Part shown: positions 36,002 to 39,608 of the stretch, piece by piece
Layout: every line of letters begins with the position of its first letter
How positions within the stretch are numbered: position 1 is the first letter of the stretch
Assembly: GCA_013425335.1 (NCBI GenBank)
Contig: JACCLG010000025.1
Location: 1 to 39,608 of the forward strand
From: Microcaldota archaeon
Lineage (GTDB): Archaea; Micrarchaeota; Micrarchaeia; Burarchaeales; Fermentimicrarchaeaceae
Length of the DNA: 39,608 nt
Direction of reading: 5' to 3'
Notes under the pieces: generated by a model
Told to the model about the DNA's origin: nothing
The model's input: the letters and a program-made list of their open reading frames with translations, nothing else
Databases searched by the model: none
Position numbers and translations under genes: made by a program

Positions 36002-37292
36002 AGGTTACCACCAGCTTGTAGTGGAAGGTCCCCTCTATCAGCCCGAATGAAAGCGTATTGTCCCCTCCCTTCATGTACTGGGATATGTCCGTGACAGTAC
36101 CTGCCGATACGGAGTTGCCGTTCACCATTATGCCGGTCACCTCACCCACATCTGCCGTCTCGGCTGCCGGAGCGTAGTATTTTATCGTGAGCAAAACATC
36201 TCCAGATGCAATATGAGAGGCATAGTTGGTGAGGGGATTTTGCGGAGCAGGGCTGTAAGAGGGCGCTATGGAGAGCGCTATGGTGTTTACTCCGTGCACT
36301 ATGCTGCTGGGCCCTATGGGGGGCGACATGCCATTCACGAACACGCTGGCGATTCCGATGACATTTTTTGTGACATAGCTCGCGTCGATCACAAAGCTGT
36401 TGCTTGGAATCTCCACAGTGCCTTGCTGAGAGAATAGGTTGGACGAGTACACTCCATTAGAGTTACAAAAGCCTCCATTTCCGCCGCCCTGCGAGCTGCA
36501 GTCCCAATAATCAATTTGAGAATAATGATAGGATGCCTGCGCCCCTGAAGTCTTATCTTCATACTTATGCGGATCCGTTATCTCAAGGACTGCGAAGTAT
36601 ATGACGGCATCCTGCGGGAGGGAGAAAATCTCTGAGTATACAGTATCTTTCTTTGCGACCACGTCCTTGTCTATGTTGAAGGTCTTCACAATGCCGCTCG
36701 AAGGCGGGCTGATAGCCAGAACAGTGAAGTTTGTCTGGAACAGCACGGGCTGGCTCGTGTTCGGATTTATTAATGTATTGCCGTTGTCATCCTGGGCCAC
36801 TGCACTCACGTTGTAGACTCCCGCGTTTTGGGGGATGAAGGTTGCCGTGAGGGTGTGCGATGCAATTATTGTGACATTGTCCTCCTCTGAGGGAGAGAGC
36901 GGAGTCTGGTTCCCTGAAGAGTTCACAATCCATATGAGAAGTCTCGGAACCTTCATTGGGTCAGCATAATTGTTCCATGCGGTGAGCTGTATGACGGCAG
37001 GCTGGTTGACTAAGTAGGGCTCGTTCTTTGTAAGCTCAAGCGAAACCAGGCTGGCATCTGTATAATTCCCAAAGCCTCCCGACACAGGATAGAAGCCTGT
37101 CCCGAAAGTCTCATTGCTGAGGTAGGTGAGCAGCGAGCTTGATGCATTCCCAACTCCGCTTTGCGCTGCTGAATATGCGCCCTGCTGCATCTTCATTATC
37201 TCCGAAAGGCTCATCACCCCTGCCAGCACAACAAGCACAACGGCAGAGAGTATGAGAAGGAATTCAATCGAAGTCTGAGCTCTCACGGCCAC
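35994..37292 (-). CDS. Large class III signal-peptide protein (pilin-like adhesin)
   Basis: A 432-aa protein with canonical class III signal: MAVRA|QTSIEFLLILSAVVLVVLAGVM, where QTSIEF is the QxSxE box expected to be cut by EppA just before Q. The hydrophobic helix is followed by a large, beta-rich, sequon-bearing extracellular region with SSGNQT, NVTI, NVSAVAQDDNGNT and a terminal HYKLVVTYA. Much bigger than a normal pilin, it is likely a tip adhesin or minor pilin with binding domains. Residues about 105-190 look like an Ig-like (CARDB-type) fold. It overlaps its neighbours by 8 and 10 nt. Confidence 0.82.
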   Translation of the reverse strand: MAVRAQTSIEFLLILSAVVLVVLAGVMSLSEIMKMQQGAYSAAQSGVGNASSSLLTYLSNETFGTGFYPVSGGFGNYTDASLVSLELTKNEPYLVNQPAVIQLTAWNNYADPMKVPRLLIWIVNSSGNQTPLSPSEEDNVTIIASHTLTATFIPQNAGVYNVSAVAQDDNGNTLINPNTSQPVLFQTNFTVLAISPPSSGIVKTFNIDKDVVAKKDTVYSEIFSLPQDAVIYFAVLEITDPHKYEDKTSGAQASYHYSQIDYWDCSSQGGGNGGFCNSNGVYSSNLFSQQGTVEIPSNSFVIDASYVTKNVIGIASVFVNGMSPPIGPSSIVHGVNTIALSIAPSYSPAPQNPLTNYASHIASGDVLLTIKYYAPAAETADVGEVTGIMVNGNSVSAGTVTDISQYMKGGDNTLSFGLIEGTFHYKLVVTYA

Positions 37293-37648
37293 ACCCTCAC
37301 CTCCATCTGAGAAGGCTGCCCATTCACGGAAACCAGCCTCCTTACAGAATAAACGTTAACATTGTCCGGCGCATACCCGCCGAAATGCGCACCGCTTACC
37401 GTCACCTCAACCTTGTCCCTGATGGTTGAATTGAGCTTTTGCAAATCCACGTTGCCTTTTAAGTCGACATATTTTTTTACTATTAAATCTGCAATGTTGT
37501 CGGCAACAAGGTACATTCTCTCATCTGCAATGTCCGAGTCTGTCCTTTTGTTCAGCATGAAAAATGACGTGAAGAGAAGTATCACTGCCAGAAAAGTCAT
37601 GAGCAGCGAAAGCGACTCCTCTGCGAAAATTATCTGACCTCTCCTCAT
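37283..37648 (-). CDS. Pilin-like protein, variant class III signal
   Basis: A 121-aa protein beginning MRRGQIIFAEESLSLLMTFLAVILLFTSFFML: basic start, Q5, acidic residues in AEE and a hydrophobic helix (about 14-34). The spacing differs from the QxSxE box, so it is a variant class III or type IV-like prepilin. The ectodomain is about 85 residues (ERMYLVADNIADLIVKKYVDLKG...). It overlaps the next gene's start by 10 nt and the previous gene's end by 4 nt. Probably a minor pilin of the same pilus. Confidence 0.75.
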   Translation of the reverse strand: MRRGQIIFAEESLSLLMTFLAVILLFTSFFMLNKRTDSDIADERMYLVADNIADLIVKKYVDLKGNVDLQKLNSTIRDKVEVTVSGAHFGGYAPDNVNVYSVRRLVSVNGQPSQMEVRVWP

Positions 37649-38073
37649 GCGCTCTCCTCCATTTTCAGAAGCTTCCCCCCTTCGGTCTGCTGAATTGATA
37701 CATTCAGCTCGTCAAGAGGCAGGCTTGCGGCAATGCTCACTGGAGGGTACCCATCTGGAGCAACCACAACCCAGTTGGAGTGGAAACTCACGTTGTAATC
37801 AACCTGCTTTGAGAAGCTCACGCTTCCTATTCTGCTTGGAAGTAGCAGCGAGATGGAGCAGCCCCTTCCGCTGCAGAGGTTCCTGTGCATCAGGTCTGCG
37901 GAGTTGGCTATCCTCTGTGCTAGCATGAGCGAAGCTGTGCCTATCTGCCTGTCCTCCTCGCTGCTTCGGATATGCATTGCGAATATGAGGGAGGCGAGGA
38001 AAAGCAGGAGGACTGCTGAAATGGCTGCGTAGAACTCTATGGATACCTGCGCCCTAGTGAATGAATTCGACAA
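37645..38073 (-). CDS. Class III signal-peptide pilin
   Basis: A 142-aa protein beginning MSNSFTRA|QVSIEFYAAISAVLLLFLASLIFAM: a canonical QxSxE box (QVSIEF) before a hydrophobic helix, with a basic leader. The ectodomain contains a CSGRGC motif (about residues 68-73), probably a disulfide loop, then LPSRIGSVSFSKQVDYNVSFHSNW. It is expected to be cleaved by EppA-type prepilin peptidase. It overlaps the upstream gene by 20 nt and the downstream gene by 4 nt. Confidence 0.85.
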   Translation of the reverse strand: MSNSFTRAQVSIEFYAAISAVLLLFLASLIFAMHIRSSEEDRQIGTASLMLAQRIANSADLMHRNLCSGRGCSISLLLPSRIGSVSFSKQVDYNVSFHSNWVVVAPDGYPPVSIAASLPLDELNVSIQQTEGGKLLKMEESA

Positions 38074-38470
38074 TTACCTCACCTGCTTTTCTGCAGTACA
38101 TCCTCGCGACATGCCTGCCCTTCGAGAGGGTGAAATTGCTTGGGAAAATTGACATCTTGTAGGGGGTCAACCTGCTGAAGTTCATCCCCCTGAACGTGAA
38201 TGAGGAGAGATAGCTCCCTCCGGTAAGCTGGCTCTGATGGTAGGCCGTGAGGTCTTCCGGTATGTCCAGCGAGACTATCCTCTGCGAGCCCTCGTTCAGC
38301 ATGTCAGCATTCCCGTAAATTGACTGGAGCAAATCCGCAAACCTTGCTGTTGAGATGGAGGGACTTATGCTGCCTATGCTGCTGCGCATTGAATAGAGGG
38401 TGAAAACGAGCAGAGTCACGCCTACCGCTGATACCAGAAGGAATTCTGCGCTTGTTTGTCCCCTCAACAT
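38054..38470 (-). CDS. Class III signal-peptide pilin
   Basis: From the ATG at 38470 this is 138 aa: MLRG|QTSAEFLLVSAVGVTLLVFTLYSM carries the QxSxE box and hydrophobic helix. The longer reading from 38521 adds 17 residues that overlap the preceding gene and is atypical of short class III leaders. The ectodomain has SSFTFRGMNFSRLTPYKMSIFPSNFTLSKGRH and a C-terminal CRKAGEVIVEFIH. It overlaps the downstream gene's start by 20 nt. Confidence 0.82.
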   Translation of the reverse strand: MLRGQTSAEFLLVSAVGVTLLVFTLYSMRSSIGSISPSISTARFADLLQSIYGNADMLNEGSQRIVSLDIPEDLTAYHQSQLTGGSYLSSFTFRGMNFSRLTPYKMSIFPSNFTLSKGRHVARMYCRKAGEVIVEFIH

Positions 38471-38474
38471 GGAA

Positions 38475-38711
38475 TCATGAATTTGTTTGATTAGTTTGGT
38501 TAATTGAATTTCTTGTCTCATTCATTATTGCGCTTATCGCTTGTGTCGGTGATTGGCTCTGGTTATTTACGGTCACATTGCCCTGGGTGCTTGCCCGGAG
38601 TTCATTCATTGTCAGGAAGAGGCTTATCAGCAAAAGTACGATCACTGAGATTATCAGCAGGTATTCTATGGTAGTTTGTGCTTTTATCATCTGAGGGTGC
38701 GTTAGGTTCAT
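38475..38711 (-). CDS. Short class III signal-peptide protein (major-pilin-like)
   Basis: A 78-aa protein: MNLTHPQMIKA|QTTIEYLLIISVIVLLLISLFL has a class III-type box (QTTIEY, threonine at the serine position) and a hydrophobic helix. The rest is a short, N/Q/T/S-rich tail (NVTVNNQSQSPTQAISAIMNETRNSINQTNQTNS) with several sequons. First gene of the pilin cluster; GGTGG precedes the ATG and TATA-like sequences lie at about 38744-38752. It may be the main structural subunit or a short minor one. Confidence 0.82.
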   Translation of the reverse strand: MNLTHPQMIKAQTTIEYLLIISVIVLLLISLFLTMNELRASTQGNVTVNNQSQSPTQAISAIMNETRNSINQTNQTNS

Positions 38712-38743
38712 AGTTCCACCTTCCCTATATATTATGGGAGAAG

Positions 38744-38754
38744 GATATTTAAAA
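38744..38754 (-). promoter_or_regulatory. Candidate promoter of the pilin cluster
   Basis: On the minus strand TATTTTAAATATCC (about 38743-38756) lies about 35-40 nt before the ATG at 38711; a second AT-rich stretch (ATAATATATAGG, about 38724-38735) is closer. Which is used cannot be decided by eye. Confidence 0.4.
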
Positions 38755-38760
38755 TATATC

Positions 38761-39465
38761 TTATAGCTTGGTGTATTTCTCCTTCATCTCCTTCATTTTG
38801 CCGCAGGAGAACTCGCCTTCCGGGCATACCCCAGCCTGCACGCAGGAAGGGCCTGCCTTCTCAAATATGACCGGGGCAACTCTCTTGCATTCCTTCGCCA
38901 TCAGCTCGGCAAGCTCCCTTATCTCCCATTGAGCCCTGTCACAGCAACGGAGGGAGAAGAAGTGGAGAAGTTCTCTGCCGTTCATTGTTATGGTGATTGT
39001 GGCCTTTGTGGCATTGGGTAGGATGTACCTCGCATCCTCAACAGGTATCCCGAGTGAAATCAGCTCGTTGTAGCTCTTCTGTATGTCCGCCAAAGCAGTT
39101 TTGAACAGCTTCAGAGATTTTTCATTCCCTTTTACAGTATGAGGTATTACGAAAGAGTCCTCCCCGCTCACTTTAACATACCTCTGGCTCTGCTGGGTGA
39201 AGGAGGCAAGTCGGTGCCTCACCAGTTCGTGGGTCAGCGCCCTGGAAACTCCGGAAACGCTGAACGTGAATGAGACATGCTCGGTTACTGATGCATGACC
39301 TGATTTGATTATCTCCTTGAGCAGCTTCAGAGCCTTTTCCTTTCCATCTGGAGAGTTGGCCTTTTCAAGCAGTTCTGCAGGGGACAGGCTGCTTCTCGAA
39401 GTCCTTGCAGCAGCTGCGCATACCAAATCCGGGTTGGGCGTGTGGGCTATTAGTTTTACTTCCAT
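38761..39465 (-). CDS. thyX: FAD-dependent thymidylate synthase ThyX
   Basis: Makes dTMP from dUMP using methylene-tetrahydrofolate (or archaeal equivalent) and FAD, distinct from ThyA. The 234-aa protein has the ThyX motif RHRLASFTQQSQRY (residues 83-96, RHRxxSxxxxSxRY), GHASVTEHVSFTF (about 56-68) and VSRALTHELVRHR. DARYILPNATKATITITMNGRELLHFFSLRCCDRAQWEIRELA is typical of the C-terminal half. There are extra cysteines near the C terminus (CVQAGVCPEGEFSCGKM). The ATG at 39465 is preceded by GGGAGG. Confidence 0.97.
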   Translation of the reverse strand: MEVKLIAHTPNPDLVCAAAARTSRSSLSPAELLEKANSPDGKEKALKLLKEIIKSGHASVTEHVSFTFSVSGVSRALTHELVRHRLASFTQQSQRYVKVSGEDSFVIPHTVKGNEKSLKLFKTALADIQKSYNELISLGIPVEDARYILPNATKATITITMNGRELLHFFSLRCCDRAQWEIRELAELMAKECKRVAPVIFEKAGPSCVQAGVCPEGEFSCGKMKEMKEKYTKL

Positions 39466-39499
39466 GAAAAAAACCTCCCAATAATGTTTAAAGAAGAAG

Positions 39500-39509
39500 A
39501 TATAAAAAT
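39500..39509 (+). promoter_or_regulatory. TATA box of tRNA-Leu
   Basis: ATATAAAAAT at 39500-39509, about 28 nt before the tRNA start at 39534. Confidence 0.6.
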
Positions 39510-39533
39510 GTTACAAGGAGCAATTTAAACCAC

Positions 39534-39608
39534 GCGGGGGTGTCTGAGCCTGGTCAAAGGAGCAGGGCTTAGGACCCTGTGCGCTTAGGCGCTTCGTGGG
39601 TTCAAATC
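39534..39608 (+). tRNA. tRNA-Leu (TAG), truncated by window end
   Basis: Begins GCGGGGG TGTCTGAGCCTGG (acceptor and D arm). The anticodon stem CAGGG/CCCTG encloses CTTAGGA (anticodon TAG). A long variable arm (about 39584-39597, GCGCTTAGGCGC) marks a class II tRNA, and the T arm is cut off after GGGTTCAAATC. The 3' acceptor strand is beyond the window. Confidence 0.9.

Overview
The window is archaeal chromosomal DNA. The evidence is MCM, topoisomerase VI A and B, aIF2-beta, aIF1A, Rio1, a Dim2-like KH protein, S3Ae (eS1), archaeal S15, NAC, proteasome beta, aCPSF1/FttA and class III (EppA-type) pilins. Many starts have a TATA-like box about 25-35 nt upstream and little or no leader. Gene density and the mix of families fit a DPANN-type or other early-branching archaeon (Diapherotrites/Micrarchaeota-like is my guess), but lineage cannot be proven from this window.

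Layout. 1-9.7 kb: the 5' part of metG diverges from mcm, which is followed by a presenilin-type protease and aIF2-beta, aIF1A, rio1. An AT-rich orphan gene and an antisense pcm interrupt the run before it continues with the Dim2-like KH gene, top6B and top6A, then tRNA-Asn. 9.8-17.4 kb: an AN1 zinc-finger membrane protein and a coiled-coil/winged-helix protein, converging on a minus-strand block (MBL hydrolase, valS, ITPase, S15, S3Ae, NAC, enolase). 17.4-20.2 kb: a three-gene homocysteine-biosynthesis operon (COG1900/DUF39-CBS, NIL-ferredoxin, UPF0280) and tRNA-His. 20.2-24.8 kb: aCPSF1/FttA, proteasome beta, FKBP, and a divergent sequon-rich surface protein. 24.8-26.1 and 31.1-32.5 kb: two related tnpB-only IS200/IS605-type elements in opposite orientations. 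Between them are a DUF457 membrane protein, several small genes, an EamA transporter, acylphosphatase and the Tdh-Kbl threonine-to-glycine pair. 32.5-38.7 kb: a TPR-AAA ATPase, a T2SF/PilC-like platform protein and a minus-strand cluster of pilin-like genes. 38.8 kb to the end: thyX and a truncated tRNA-Leu.

Main points. (1) The two IS copies keep paired left-end and right-end hairpins with a conserved unpaired A and compensatory stem changes. Each carries an apparently intact TnpB, so each probably makes a guide RNA whose guide is the flanking host DNA. One copy has lost its tnpB stop and reads into antisense host sequence, while the other element end supplies the stop codon of the host surface-protein gene. 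(2) The homocysteine synthase-like protein appears to lack one of two cysteines that I recall as conserved and essential in the family. (3) The pilus locus has four canonical and two or three variant class III-type pilins and a platform protein, but no recognisable secretion ATPase nearby; a TPR-AAA protein sits next to it instead. (4) A widely conserved archaeal cluster (aIF1A-Rio1-Dim2-Top6BA) has been split by an orphan gene.
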